From Myotis daubentonii (lineage: Eukaryota; Chordata; Mammalia; Chiroptera; Vespertilionidae): DNA of 64,000 bases. Numbering within the stretch: the first letter of the stretch is position 1; every line of letters starts with the position of its first letter. Of the stretch, positions 34,642 through 46,249 are shown one piece after another. The notes under the pieces were generated by a model that saw only the letters and a program-made list of their open reading frames with translations, did no database searches and was not told the DNA's origin. The position numbers were made by a program, and so were the translations under genes. The DNA lies in the NCBI RefSeq assembly GCF_963259705.1, contig NC_081851.1, positions 10,080,145-10,144,144 of the forward strand, in the 5' to 3' direction.

Positions 34642-35020
34642 GCCCTAGGCCAGTGGTCAGCAAACTGCGGCCCCTTGAGTATGGCTCTTCCACAAAATAC
34701 CACGTGCAGGCGCACACGTAGAGTGTGATTGAAACATCATGGCCACACTGAAGGGGCCAAAGAGCCACATGTGGCTTGCGAGCTGCGGTTTGCTGACCAC
34801 AGCCCTAGTGGGTTTGGCTCAGTGCATAGAGAGTCAGCATGCAGACTGAAGGGTCCTGGGTTCAATTCTGGTCAAGGGCATGTACTTCAGTTGCAGACAC
34901 AATCCCTGGTCCTGGTTGGGGCATGTGCGGGAGGCAACCAATCAATGTGTCTCTCTCACATCAATGTTTCTCTCCCTCTATCTCTCCCCCTCCTTTCCAC
35001 TCCCTCTAAAAATCAATGGA
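34642..35020 (+). mobile_element. Ves SINE with a hAT element in its head
   Basis: GCCCTAG, the first bases of the Ves head, sits at 34642-34648. The rest of the head resumes at 34802 ('gccctagtgggtttggctcag'), after the hAT insertion at 34651-34802. Core, CT tract and a short tail follow to 35020. The tail is nearly absent ('aaaatcaatgga'). Confidence 0.88.
34651..34802 (+). mobile_element. Non-autonomous hAT element, 152 bp
   Basis: Terminal inverted repeats CAGTGGTCAGCAAACTGCGG (left) and the complement of CTGCGGTTTGCTGACCACAG (right). Flanks CCCTAGGC and CCCTAGTG give an imperfect 8-bp target duplication. The interior has the 'gagccacatgtggctt' palindromic motif typical of bat nhAT elements. 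No transposase. Confidence 0.88.
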
Positions 35021-35245
35021 GCCCTAGCTGGTTTGGCTTAGTGGATAGAGCATCAGCCTGCAGACTGAAGGGTCCTGGGTTCAGTTCCAGCCAAGTGCAC
35101 ATGCCCAGTTTGTAGGCTTGATCCCCAATAGGGGGGCATGCAGGAGGCAGCTGATTGGTGGTTCTTGCTCATCATTGGTGCTTCCATCTCTCTCCCCTCT
35201 CCCTTCCTCTCTGAAATAAATAAAAATATATTAAATAAATAAATA
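35021..35245 (+). mobile_element. Ves SINE
   Basis: Forward copy beginning exactly GCCCTAGCTGGTTTGGCTTAG at 35021, directly after the preceding SINE. Complete core and an AATAAATAAAAATATATT tail. Confidence 0.93.
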
Positions 35246-35352
35246 TCAACAGAAAATTATCCTCTGGTGAAGATTAACAAAAATTTAAAAATGTTTAAAT
35301 AATATATTGTCTCGTCCTTGGAGATGGAATTATGTTAAAGTGTCAGTGGAGA

Positions 35353-35574
35353 TTTTTTTAAAAATATATATGTTTTTATTGATTTCAGAGAGAAAGGGAG
35401 AGGGAGGGAGAGATAGAAACATCAATGATGAGAGAGAATCATTGATCAGCTGCCTCCTGCATGCATCTTACTGGGGATCAAGTCCACAATCTGGGCATGT
35501 GCCCTTGACTAAAATCGAACCCGGGACTCTTCAGTCTGCAGGCTGATGCTCTATCCACTGAACCAAACCAGCTG
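35353..35574 (-). mobile_element. Ves SINE
   Basis: Reverse copy with complete core and head (ending AACCAAACCAGCTG). Third Ves SINE in about 1 kb, opposite to the two upstream, giving an inverted pair that could fold in a transcript. Confidence 0.93.
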
Positions 35575-36766
35575 ATGCTGTAGGTGGAGATTTAGCCAAA
35601 CATTATTGTATCAAATGTTTTAAAAATCCATTTTGTGGCCTGACATTTAGAAATTTTGCCTAGCGCCCTTTAAAAATTAACTGGCTTATTTTTATAATTT
35701 TTGCTCTTTTTTTGTCAATGATAAGATGAGGGAGAACATTTTACACTAATAGTTGTAAAAGGGTTGCAAATAACACATTGAGTGTATAAGTAGTTTTGGA
35801 TTTTTAACTCTCAGTCAATTAAAAACCAAGTTGGATGTAGTTTTAGCCTTTGAACATTGAATTTTGAAGAGCTAGTGGCATGGTTGTGTGCAATATAAGA
35901 CATTCTGCAGATCAAGCAGAGAATCTTAAGAGGAATTTGCAGACTCATTATTTAATGCTTCTTGTTAATCACTATTTTGCAACATCAGTGCCCCTCATGC
36001 TTTTTTTCTAGCCAAATAACCAAATTTAAGTTTAAACTTTGCACTGTGTGACTAAGAATAAGAGTCACTGAACCCTGCTCAGTGGTGCAAACCAGTCTGG
36101 AGTGTGACGTTTCCAGTGAATGACAAAACGCCCTGCACTCAGAAGTCATCCCCAAGCATGCTTACTGTCTGCCTGGCAGAGGACTCACAAACGCTTCAAA
36201 CAGAAAGAGACCCAGGAGTTATTTTACAGGTTAAAGCCACTGAACAACCTGACACCTGGCACACTTGCACATACATATCAAGCCTCAGGTTTCGGAAAGG
36301 CCCAGGAGCAGGGACCACAGGTGTTGCTCGTTGGGGACAGGGAAGGGAGGAAAGTGGAAAAGAAGAGAACAGGTTGAATGTTTAACCTCTTGTTGTTGAT
36401 GTCCTCCTTTCAATTTCATCACTTTTGACCATCTACTCTCCTGTGGCTCCTGTATCTGAACATCTTACCCTCCAAATCCACAAGGGTTTCCTACCAAATC
36501 TTTCTGACAGATGACTCCACATGGGGAGAGACAGGTGACCAAATGGGAGGAAAAAAGCAAAGTGAAACTATGTACTCAAGAAAAGCATTTACTACGGCTC
36601 TAGTCTAGAAAATGAACTATGTATTGCCTACTTAAGTTGGTAGTAAAGCCATTAATGATCATTGACTAGACTGATTCTTTTATTTGGAGTTTTAAAATAG
36701 TGATATTATACTAGTATTTCAACTATTTCTTGCAAAAATATGTTTCTTAAAAACAAGGCATGAGAG
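35575..36766. other. Unique sequence
   Basis: Single-copy-looking AT-rich DNA. The forward frames at 36104-36385 have no recognisable domain. Confidence 0.4.
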
Positions 36767-37316
36767 GTCGGGACGGCCCCGGTGAGGTTGAAACGGCCCA
36801 GTGAGGTTGGGACAACCCCAGTGAGGTTGAAACGGCCCCGGTGAGGCCGAAACAGCCCCAGTGAAGTCGGAATGGCCCCGGGGAGGTTGAGATGGCCCCG
36901 GTGAGGTCAAGATGGCCCCCGGTGAGGTCGGAATGGCCCCAGTGAGGTTGAAATGGCTCTGGTGAGGCCAAAACGGCCCCGGTGAGGCCAAAACGGCCCC
37001 GGTGAGGCCGAAATGGCCCCGGTGAGGTGGAGACAGCCCCGGTGAAGTTGAAACGGCCCCGGTGAAGTTGGAATGGCCCCAGTGAGGTTGAAATGGCTCT
37101 GGTGAGGCCAAAACGGCCCCGGTGAGGCCGAAATGGCCCCGGTGAGGTGGAGACAGCCCCGGTGAAGTTGAAACGGCCCCGGTGAGGTAGGGATAGCCCT
37201 GGTGAGGTAGGGATGGATCCAGTGAGGTCGGGACAGCCCCAGTGAGGTCAAGACAGCCCTGGTGAGGTTGGGACGGCTCCAGTGAGGTTGGGACAGCCCT
37301 GGTGAGGTTGAAACAG
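36767..37316. repeat. 20-bp minisatellite, about 27 units
   Basis: The unit is GGTGAGGTTGAAACGGCCCC (20 bp). A 140-bp block of seven units (36931-37070) is followed by a 120-bp block with the same order of variants minus one unit (37071-37190), showing duplication of a multi-unit segment. Reverse frames with PHWGHSNFTGAV-like 20-residue periods are artefacts of three shifted repeats. Confidence 0.95.
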
Positions 37317-37578
37317 ATAATGGGTACCAGTATAGACTGATGAACAGGGGTAGATGCAGAGGCAGAGCAGCATTGAACAGACTGTCAAACTACAGTGGGA
37401 AGCCTGGGGAGGGTTTGGGGGTGGGGTTAAGAGATCAACCAAAGGACTTATATGCATGCATATAAGAATAACCAATGGACACAAGACCCTAGGTAGGGGA
37501 GGACGGGGGTGGGGGGCGGAGGAGACATATGTAATACTCTTTGTAATACTTCAAGAAATAATTTTTTTTTTAAAAAAA
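37317..37578 (+). mobile_element. L1 3'UTR and tail
   Basis: 'gaacagactgtcaaac...', 'agagatcaaccaaaggactt', 'tatatgcatgcatataag', 'aataaccaatggacacaag', then a G-rich run and 'gtaatacttcaag' form the 3'UTR of bat L1s as I know it. The 20-bp minisatellite joins its 5' side without a break. Confidence 0.8.
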
Positions 37579-37584
37579 GGCACG

Positions 37585-37715
37585 ATTCTAGAATCCTCCC
37601 TCATCTCAGCTATAAAATGGGAATAATAATACCTGCCTTACCTACATCATAGAAATGTTGTTGGGTAGATGCAAAAAGCATTTGGTAGCTGAAGTTGCCA
37701 TACAAATGCATGGCT
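37585..37715 (+). repeat. MIR remnant
   Basis: 'cctcatctcagctataaaatgggaataataatacctgcctta' matches the MIR 3' portion (CCTCATCTGTAAAATGGG and following). Confidence 0.65.
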
Positions 37716-38272
37716 CTGTACTGATCCCTCCAACCCATTCACCTTCAGAGGAAGCACACAAGCCAATCATGCTAGTAACTGACTTGGGAGTGGGCTTGGG
37801 ACCCAACCTTTCTGGATGAGTCACTTGAGAAAGGAACCCTCCTGAGATGCTTCTGGGGAAAGGTCATTTCTCCTCAGATAGAGCCACAGGAAGTGACCAT
37901 TAACTTTTCTTTCCTCTGAATAATGTCATACCTAGAGTAGCACTTGTAATGGGTGATATTAGTTGCTACCTGAAGAGATTGGTCCTTGATGACACTATTA
38001 ATCTGCTGAATCAACCAACTCTGGAGCCCTCCCCCCCACCCCCCCCCCCCCACACACACACTTTTTATGAATCTCCTGCTTTGGAAGTTAAAATATTTAT
38101 TATTTAAAGCTAGTTTGACTTGAGGGCTCTGTTGCAATGGAAACCATCCAAACCAATATAGAAGGTCAGGAATGACCATGAGGTTGATAGCACTCTTAAA
38201 AAGTGCCAAGACACAAGTTAGGATTAGAGGTATTGAATAGAATTTGAACACATAAATATTCATTGTTGAAAG
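37716..38272. other. Unique sequence with C-rich tract
   Basis: Single-copy-looking DNA containing a poly-C/(CA)n run at 38028-38062. No gene signal. Confidence 0.45.
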
Positions 38273-39254
38273 ATTCAAAAATGGTGGCAGAATAAGGGGA
38301 TGCTACACTGACATGCTCCCAGGAACAAACTGGGATCACAACTAAAATACAGAAAGCCAACTGAAGTAATCAACTGAAGACTAGCTGGAGAGAACCCTGA
38401 TAACCAAAGACAGAAAGTGGAGACCACATAGAGACTGGTAGGAAGTGTAGCAGTGTGAAAGCGCTGGCCAGGCTCCCACAGGCAGCAGCTGAAGGTCTGG
38501 AGGGACATCTCAGCTCTGGGGGGTTCCTACTGAGAACTCTGAGGTCTAAACCCAAAGCTGGGCCCCCAGCAGAGAGCACCAGAACTGAGAAAAGTGCCCA
38601 CATAACATCTGGCTGTGAAAAGCAGCAGGTGCTGTCTGCCTGGAAGAGATGGCTGAAAATGCAAGCATCCTCTTAAAGAGCCAACTCACAAAATTTCATA
38701 TGCAGCTACTCACCTTGGGCTCTGGCAGAGGGAGGGCAGAGTGGACTGAAGCTGTGTGAGCAAAAGTCAGGGTTGGGGGCTCTAGGGTTAGAGCTCAGAA
38801 GGCAGACACCACAGTTTCCTGTGCTGAGTCATTCCCTCACTCTGCAGAGGACATCTTTCTCAGGTGGACATTTGCTATCCAGTCAGATTTTGCCAAGGGG
38901 TTGGGGGGAGGCAGTTGCCCTACCCCACTGTGCAGAGATTCTGAGGCCCATTAACAGACTGAGAATAACAATTAGCCTCCAGGCAGAAGCAATTGCCCCA
39001 CACTGTTGGACAATTGCCTGAGGATACTCAAGACTGAATCCAATCAGTCTGAAGACAGAGGCAGGTCTCTGGAGGCTTTGAGTCTTCACCTGATCTCATT
39101 AGTCAGAAACAGCATTTGACATCATCCTGCCTAGAGATTGGAAGGCATAGCCGATCTACTTAATACATAGTCACAAACAGATAGCCCAAATGGGAAGACA
39201 AAAAACTACCAAATGAAAGAATGAGAGAATTCCCCAGATGAAGAACTAAATAAA

Positions 39255-39793
39255 ATGGAGATAAGAAATTTATTAGACATAGAGTTCAGAGTAATGATGG
39301 CAAAGATGCTCAAAAGCATGAGAAAGGATATAGTAACTATGGAAAATGACATAGCACTAATAAAGAACACAGTGGAAAGAATACACAGCAGATTAGGGGA
39401 GGCCGAGGATCTGATAGGCGAATTAGAAGACAGGGTACAAAAAAATCACTCAATCAGAGAACCAAAAAGAAAAAAACAATTAAAAAGCAGGAGGACAGCT
39501 TAAGGGAGCTGTGGGACAACATGAAAAGGAACAATATTTGCACCATAGGTGTGCCAGAATGGGAAGAAAGAGAGCAAGGGATAGAGAACATGTTTGAAGA
39601 AATAATGACAGAAAACTTTCCTAACCTGGTGAAGTTCACACAAGAGAGTCCCAAGCAAGAAGAAATCAAAAGGCCCATGCCCAGACACATCAAAATTAAA
39701 ATGCCAAAAATTAAAGACAGAGAGAAACTTAAAGTCAGTAAGAGAAAAGCAATTTGTTACCTACAAAAGAGTTCCAATAAGGCTATCAGCTGA
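39255..39793 (+). pseudogene. L1 ORF1 (two overlapping frames)
   Basis: Frame 39255-39503 (82 aa) is the coiled-coil part ('LIGELEDRVQK' heptads). Frame 39521-39793 (90 aa) carries the RRM-like part ('IGVPEWEEREQGIENMFEEI') and the start of the C-terminal domain. A stop after 'KSRRTA' separates them, so full-length ORF1p cannot be made. Confidence 0.85.
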
Positions 39794-40048
39794 TTTCTCA
39801 TCAGAAAATCTACAGGCCTAAAGGGAATGGGCATGAAGTACTCAAGGTAATGAAAAGCAAGGATATGAAACCAAGATTACTATATCCAACAAGGCTATAA
39901 TTCAAAATAGATGGTGAAATAAAGAGTTTGCAAGACAATAAAGAGGCTAAAAAACTTTGTCACCACCAAACTGACATTGCAAGAAATGCTAAAGGGACAG
40001 TTGTAATGAAAAGAAATAGAAAGAGAAATAGAGGCATTAAGAATTAAA

Positions 40049-41007
40049 ATGGCAATAAATAAGTACCTATCAATAATAACCTTAAATGTAAATGAATTAA
40101 ATGCTCCAATCAAAAGACATAGGGTAGCTGAATGGATAAGAAAACATGACCAAAATATATGCTGTCTACAAGAGACCCAGTTCAGAACAAAAGACTCATA
40201 CAGGATGAGAGTGAAGGGATGGGGAAAAATTTTTGATGCAAATAGAAAGGAAAAAAAAAAAGCTGGAATAGCAATAGTCATATCTGACAAAACAGACTTC
40301 AAAATGAAGGCTATCTCCCCTGGCTGGTTTTGCTCAGTGGATGGAGCATTGGCCTGCCGACTGAAGGGTCCCAGGTTCAATTCCAATCAGGGGCACATGC
40401 CTGGGTTGCGGGCTGGGTCCCCAGTGGGAGGCATGCAGGAGGCAGCTGATCAGTGATTCTCTCTCATCATTGATGTTTCTGTCTCTCTCTCCCTCTCCTT
40501 TCCTCTCTGAAATCAGTAAAAATACATTTTTTTTAAATGGAGGCCATCATAAGAGACAACAAAGGTCACTACATAATACTAAAAGGATCAATCCAACAAG
40601 AGGATATAACCCTGGTAAATATATATGCAACAAATATAGGAGCCCCCAAATATATGTTTTTTAAAAATATTCTAGAGGACTTTAAGGGAGAGATCAACAA
40701 CAACACAGTCATAGCAGAGGACTTTAACACCCCGCAGAGGTCACTGGATAGATCTTCTGGACAAAAAATTAACAAGGAAGCAGTGATTCTAAAAGACACA
40801 CTGGATCCAATGGATTTAATTGACATGTATAGAACATTTTACCCCAAAGCTAAAGAAAATACATTCTTCTCAATTACACATGGGTCATTCTCAAAGATAG
40901 ACCACATGTTAGGACACAAAACAAGTCTCTACAAATTTAAGAAGATTGAAGTTATATCAAGTATCTTCTCATTTCATAACGGAATGAAATTAGAAATCCA
41001 CCAGTAA
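40049..41007 (+). pseudogene. L1 ORF2 endonuclease, SINE-disrupted
   Basis: N-terminal EN starts 'MAINKYLSIITLNVNELNAP' and includes the QET motif. It is cut at about 40315 by a Ves SINE and resumes at 40537 through 'AEDFNTPQRSLDRSS' to about 41007. Where the conserved catalytic SDH triplet is expected, the text reads SFH ('SIFSFHNGMKLEI'), so a key metal-site aspartate is lost. Confidence 0.82.
40316..40536 (+). mobile_element. Ves SINE inside L1 endonuclease
   Basis: Forward Ves SINE (CCCCTGGCTGGTTTTGCTCAG head, complete core and tail). Flanks AAGGCTATC and GGAGGCCATC suggest an imperfect target duplication. Confidence 0.93.
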
Positions 41008-41112
41008 AAACACTCAAAAACATTCAAACACATGGAGACTAAATAGTGTGTTATTAAACAGTGAATGGGTTACCAATGAGATCAAGAAAGAAATCAGAAC
41101 AAATTAGATACA

Positions 41113-42865
41113 GCTGATGAGACAATTTTCAATAAGGAAGGACAAGGGATGCCTAGAGAATACTGCTTGCCAGCCATAACCTGCTTGGAACCACCACCGT
41201 GCCCTGGCAGTGAGTGGCACAGTACCTCCTGGCAGGCTCCTAGATGTCTGCAGTGAGTGCTCACCAGAGTGACCTCTGCACCAGGCCTCCTCACCAGCCT
41301 GCTGGGACACAGTGTCCCAGGAGCTGGCTCCAGGACCCCTCAGTGAGTGCAAGCTAGGGGGACCTCTGTGCCCTACCCCCACCCCAGGCCCCAGAACTGT
41401 GCTGCCATTCTGACCCAGAGCCACCTGGTGCCCACTCCACCCTGATCCCTAGGACCTGCTGCCAGGGTGACCCAGAGCAACCCGAGCACAGGGACTTGCT
41501 GCCAGGGTGACCTGGAGTAACCCAGCACACACCACTCTTGGCGACAGGAGAGCACTGCCAGAGCAACCCAGAGCAATCTGGTGTGCCCAGCCAGGGGTCA
41601 CAGGACCACGCTGCAAGTGCACTGCCAGAAGGACCTAGGGTGCCACCCTGACATGGGTGCCAGGGATGCACAGCAAATTTCATGCCAGAGGGTTCTGGGT
41701 CCTCACAGGGAGTTGCACACCAGAGGAACCTCACACATGCACCCACCAGCCCAAGCATCTGAAGCAGACAACTGAGGGGCCGGATCTGTGGGAGAAGAGG
41801 ATGTAATTCAGAGCAGAAACAATAAAGGCATGAGACTCAAGGCAGATCCAGCCTCTGGGCTAACAATTTCCAGACCACTGGCCTGATAGGGTCTTCAACC
41901 TCTCAAACCCCAAGCAGGGTGCCCAGGGCTAGAAAGAGGCAGAAAAAAATGGGTAGACAAAGAAACAACCCCCAAGGAAAGAAAAGGAGGAATCACAGGG
42001 AAATGAACTAAATGAAATGGAGGTAAGCAATATGTCAGAGAAAGAATTCAGAGTAAGGATCATAAAGTTCCTAAACCATTGGATGAGAAAATCAACAACA
42101 TATGCAAGAATCAAGAGGGAATGCAGAATGATATAGCTGCAATAAAAAACGCAATGGAAGGTTTCAACATTAACTAGAAGAAGCAGAGGACAGAATCAGT
42201 GAGTTAGAAGACAGGATAGTAAAAAACACCCAGTCTGAACAGCAATTGGAAAAAAAAATTAAAAAGTAGGAGAGTTTAAGGGAGCTTTGGGACAACATGA
42301 TACAAAGCAACATCTGCATAATAGGGGTGCCAGGAGGTCGAGAAGAGGAGCAAGAATTAGAGAACCAATTTGAAGAAATAATGACAGAAAACTGCCCTGA
42401 CTTGGGGAAGAAAAAAAGTCACACAAGCACAGAGAGTCCCAAGCAAGATGAACCCAAAAAGACCCACACTGAGACACATCGTAATTACAATGGCAAACAT
42501 TAATGACAAAGAAAGAATTTTAAGGGCTGCAAGAGAGAGACAGAAAGTTACCTACAAGGGATCTCCCATTAGACTATCAAATGATTTCTCAACAGAAACA
42601 CATCAGGCCAGGAGGGAATGGAATGAAGTATACAAAGTGATGCAAAGCAAGGGACTGAATCCAAGAATACTCTATCCAGCAAGGCCATCAATCAAAATTG
42701 AAGTTGAAATCAGGAGCTTTTTAGACAAAAAAAAAAAAAAAAAAAAAAAAGGCTAAGGGAGTTTATTACCACCAAGGCATGCTAAAGGGACTGTTGTAAA
42801 AAGAAGAAATAGAAAGGGAAGAAGTAACACAGGGCATTCCAGACCAAGGGAAAAGGCATAAAGAT
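41113..42865 (+). mobile_element. Second LINE-1 5' half (5'UTR and ORF1 only)
   Basis: A GC-rich 5'UTR (about 41.14-41.93 kb) leads to a second ORF1 and then stops shortly after it ('aaggcataaagatatgcc'). No ORF2 follows. It sits head-to-tail behind the first L1 5' half. Confidence 0.8.
41998..42770 (+). pseudogene. L1 ORF1 of the second element
   Basis: Coiled-coil region, then frame 42297-42503 ('CIIGVPGGREEEQELENQFEE') and frame 42448-42756 (C-terminal domain 'INDKERILRAARERQKVTYKG'), overlapping in different frames, so a frameshift splits the protein. A run of about 24 A (42727-42750) lies near the end. Confidence 0.85.
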
Positions 42866-43389
42866 ATGCCTCAGCCAACCCAAAACTAGTTTTTCCCTTC
42901 CATACCAACCTCAGACATGAGAGGCCCTTGGCCTTGGTCCTGAGTGGTCTTCTACCTCTCCTCCATCATGCGCCCTCATTAGGAAGCATGTCTGACCTTG
43001 TGCATTTGTATCTCTGTGGTATTTCCAGAACTCTCTTCTGTGCTCTAGGTTCATATATCCAACTGTTGACCTGACATTTCCATTTGGGTGTCTATAGGCC
43101 CCTTGAGATGACCACACTCAAACTGGCTCTCAATAAAGGCCATGCCATTCTGAATAAATCTGGGTCTTCTTTTGCTCCTCTCTCACCCTCCCTCTTCTCA
43201 TCCAATCTATCAGTAGGACCTGTTGGTTCAACTGCCAAAATACTCCTTAAATCTATCAATCTCTCATCATCTTTATTGTCACTCTGTGTATCTAAGCTAC
43301 CTTCATATCTTGTCTGAACCACTGGAATAATCTGAAAACTGGTCTTCCTGATTCTATTCTGTTCTCCATATGGCATCCAGGCTGATGTT
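42866..43389. other. Unique sequence
   Basis: Single-copy-looking DNA between L1 and L2. Reverse frame 43092-43394 has no known domain. Confidence 0.4.
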
Positions 43390-43890
43390 TTCAAAGCACA
43401 ATTATTTTACTCCCTGGACTAAAAACCTTTAATGATTTCCCATTGCACTTAAAATAAAACCCACGCCCTCTAACTTGGCTTCTGAAGGCTGCAGAATCTG
43501 GCCCCGCCCACCTCCATCAGCTCCTAGAACTGTGGGGCTCTTTCTAGCTTCAGGGTCTCTGGGTTGTGTCCTCTGCTCTCAGGGCTTTCTGTGGCTGACT
43601 CCTTCTCACCCTTCACGTGTTCGCTAAAATGTTTCCTATTCACAAAGGTTTTCCTTGGCCGCCTTGCCCAAAATACTTCTTCCTCCACCTACATTTCACA
43701 CTGATCTTTACAGAACTCACTACAACAAGCAGTGTGTGGATTTTTAACCTAACACTCACCATGTGTCTCCCTCACTGGAACTCAGGTCCCCGCAGTGGAA
43801 ACCCTGGCTGTCCTATGCTCCATGCAGTTCCTCGGGCCTCCCACAGTTTAGATCGTACATAAGTACTTGTTGGTGAGAGAGTGGGTGGAT
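43390..43890 (+). repeat. LINE-2 3' fragment
   Basis: 'aaaacctttaatgatttcccattgcacttaaaataaaaccca', 'gaatctggccccgcccacctcc', and 'acttgttggtgagag' follow the order of the L2 3' region. Old and diverged. Confidence 0.7.
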
Positions 43891-44511
43891 GAACAATGGC
43901 TTTTTTCTCTTGACTCTCCCTAGGTCCTTCACCACTGAACCTTACCCCTTCCGAGAGCATCCTCCTGGAAATGTGGTCCTGCGCCAGGTCCTGCACTGAC
44001 CGTGAGGCACAGACAGGCTCCCTTCCAGACTGCAGCAGTGGGGCTGACCCCACAACAGTCCAAGTGCAGAACGTCTCGCCTTTGTTGCCAACTTAGAAAA
44101 GTCTCAGGATCAACAGGAATGCCTCCTGGGTTTGGTTTGGTTTTAAATTTTTAATCTAAGTCAAAGCTTTTACCCTGTCTTTCTGCTCCACATATTCCTC
44201 CCCCTTTCATGATGGCTCAGGGCCAGGACTGACCTACTGCCTTGGTTATATTTCCTACGTGTTGGATAGAAGTGCTTTTGACGAGGGATGCAGAGGGCCG
44301 GAGGAGTGGTGAGTTACCTGCCTGCTGAGGAAGGTCGCACCAGGGCATTGGGCCTTTCTGACTCGAGCTCAGCAGGAAAGGACAGCAAAAATAAAGTGAA
44401 CATAAGCAGGTAAGACAGGATAGTGAGTATTAATATAATTATTTGCTCCCCTAACAAGACTTAAGAGCAGATTCCTGCTGGTTCCATTTCTACTTCTAAA
44501 TTTTTTCAAAT
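43891..44511. other. Unique sequence
   Basis: No repeat or exon supported. Confidence 0.4.
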
Positions 44512-44726
44512 AATTTTTTATGTATTATTTTTATTAAGAGAGGATAGGAGAGGGAGAGAGAGATAGAAACGTCAATGATGAGAGAGAATCATTGATTGGC
44601 TGCCTCCTGCATGCCCCCTACTGGGGATCGAGCCTGCAACTCAGGCATGTGCCCTGACCCGGAATCCAACTGTGATCTCCTGGATCATAGGTGGATGATC
44701 AATCACTGAGCCACACCGGCAGGGCT
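44512..44726 (-). mobile_element. Ves SINE
   Basis: Reverse copy, head GAGCCCTGCCGGTGTGGCTCAG at the high end, complete core, GTGATTGATCATCC-type internal variant shared with older Ves copies. Confidence 0.9.
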
Positions 44727-46249
44727 CAAATTAACTTTTGATTTTCAAGGTAGTCATAATGAATTGAAAAGAGGGAGATATCTCTTTGGAAAATATGTAA
44801 TGAAACACAGTATTTAATCTAACCATTAGCTGACATTCTCCTTTCTCCATTTATGTTGATTACAACCTGTTTACTGTTATGTGTGTACAGTGTAATTTAT
44901 GGTGGTTCAACATTTACTGGCTATACATTATATGCTGTGAAATAAGACTACCAGCCACAAGGGATCCAAAGATGAATTAGACACCCTATCTGTCTTGAAG
45001 GAAGTTCAGATGGTGGGCAAGCATGTAAACAATTCATTAAAACTGTGGTAGGAGTGCACATGAGAGGAACATAAATAATCTGGCCAGAGAGCTGACTGTG
45101 CCAGTGTTAACCTGAGAATAAAAGGCCTTTCAAAGCGAGGCAACAGCATTTATTTGAGATAAAAAAAAGAATAGCTATTTGGGAAGCTTCGACTGAGACA
45201 GAAGCCCAAATAGTGTTCTGATTAGGAGACCAAGGCAGTGGCATTTACAAGAAGGGGAGGGGCGCAGTTGCATCAGTGCAAGGAAGACACTTCTATTGGT
45301 GCAGGTAACAGAGTGAGATTAATTCTAATCAGTGTCTTTAATTGTCAGTCCAGCGGTCACCAGGCCAGTAGTTGTACTGTCTGCTTTCTTGTTATCTTCG
45401 CAAACAGTTCTCGGGGACACATTGCTTTCGGCCCCGTCCAAAGGTCCGTTTCCCCTGCTTAACATTTCAAGGGGTTGAGGCATCAGTCATGCAAGGCAGT
45501 TCCTCTGGCATGGCAGCTCCCTCCCCATTTTATGTTACTTCTACAGCAGTTTGTAGAGGTGGCCCCCGAATCCTCTGAGAATTCTATCGAGAGAGGAGAT
45601 CTGTGTGCCCTTCCTTGAGCCTGGGCTCTGTGGCTGCTTAACTGATACAGAAAGCAGTGGACGAGACACTGTGCCCGTTTTCGAGCCTAAGGAACTGGCC
45701 GCGCCTACTTCCTGTCCCTTAGGTTGCTCGCTTTGGGGAGCTGACTAGTACCTGGAGGAAGCCCAGAGCAGGCACCTGGGACAGCACCTGGGACAGCACC
45801 TGAGCTCCGCCCGGCAGGGCTGCGCTCCCAGGGGGGCTTCTCCTGTAGCTGCATCAGTACCTCAGTACAGAGCCAGAGCCAGTCCTAAAGGTTTCCCAGC
45901 TCACTGGGTGGCTGCTCTCTCTCCTCTCCATGTAGTCGCAGGGCCTTCCCACAGGGCAGCCACCTCTGCCGGTTGGGATAGCGAGGGCTCTGAGAGCTGG
46001 GAAACTACAAATGCTACCACTTCAATAAACTGCTGCCGTCAGTGATGAGTGAGGCTGGGGTGACAGTACAAGAGCGGGGAGCCAACAGGAAGGAACCAGC
46101 ACCCCCTTTCACTCCAAAGCACACCACCTTCCTCTAGCACCCTCTCCTGGCAGGGACCAGGGAAGCAGCTGGCAAAGCCAATGTGTGGTTTGCAGAGTCC
46201 CAGCCCTGGTGCCATAAATAATAGGCAAGTGGGTTTGAGAGGAGATAAT
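44727..46249. other. Unique sequence
   Basis: About 1.5 kb without a young repeat. A patch near 44.95-45.1 kb resembles an old interspersed repeat ('aaacaattcattaaaactgtgg'). ORFs are short and domain-free. Confidence 0.4.

Larger units (their letters stand above)
38273..41112 (+). mobile_element. LINE-1 5' half (5'UTR, ORF1, endonuclease)
   Basis: Starts with an L1-like 5' end ('aaaaatggtggcagaataagg') and 5'UTR, then ORF1 (39255-39793) and the ORF2 endonuclease (40049-41007), interrupted by a Ves SINE. It stops just past the endonuclease, where a second L1 5'UTR begins. The RT and 3'UTR are missing. Ordinary L1 copies lose the 5' end, so this is atypical. Confidence 0.85.

Noticed and set aside
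36719..37251. Reverse frames with PHWGH/TGAV repeats
   Set aside because: Produced by the 20-bp minisatellite.
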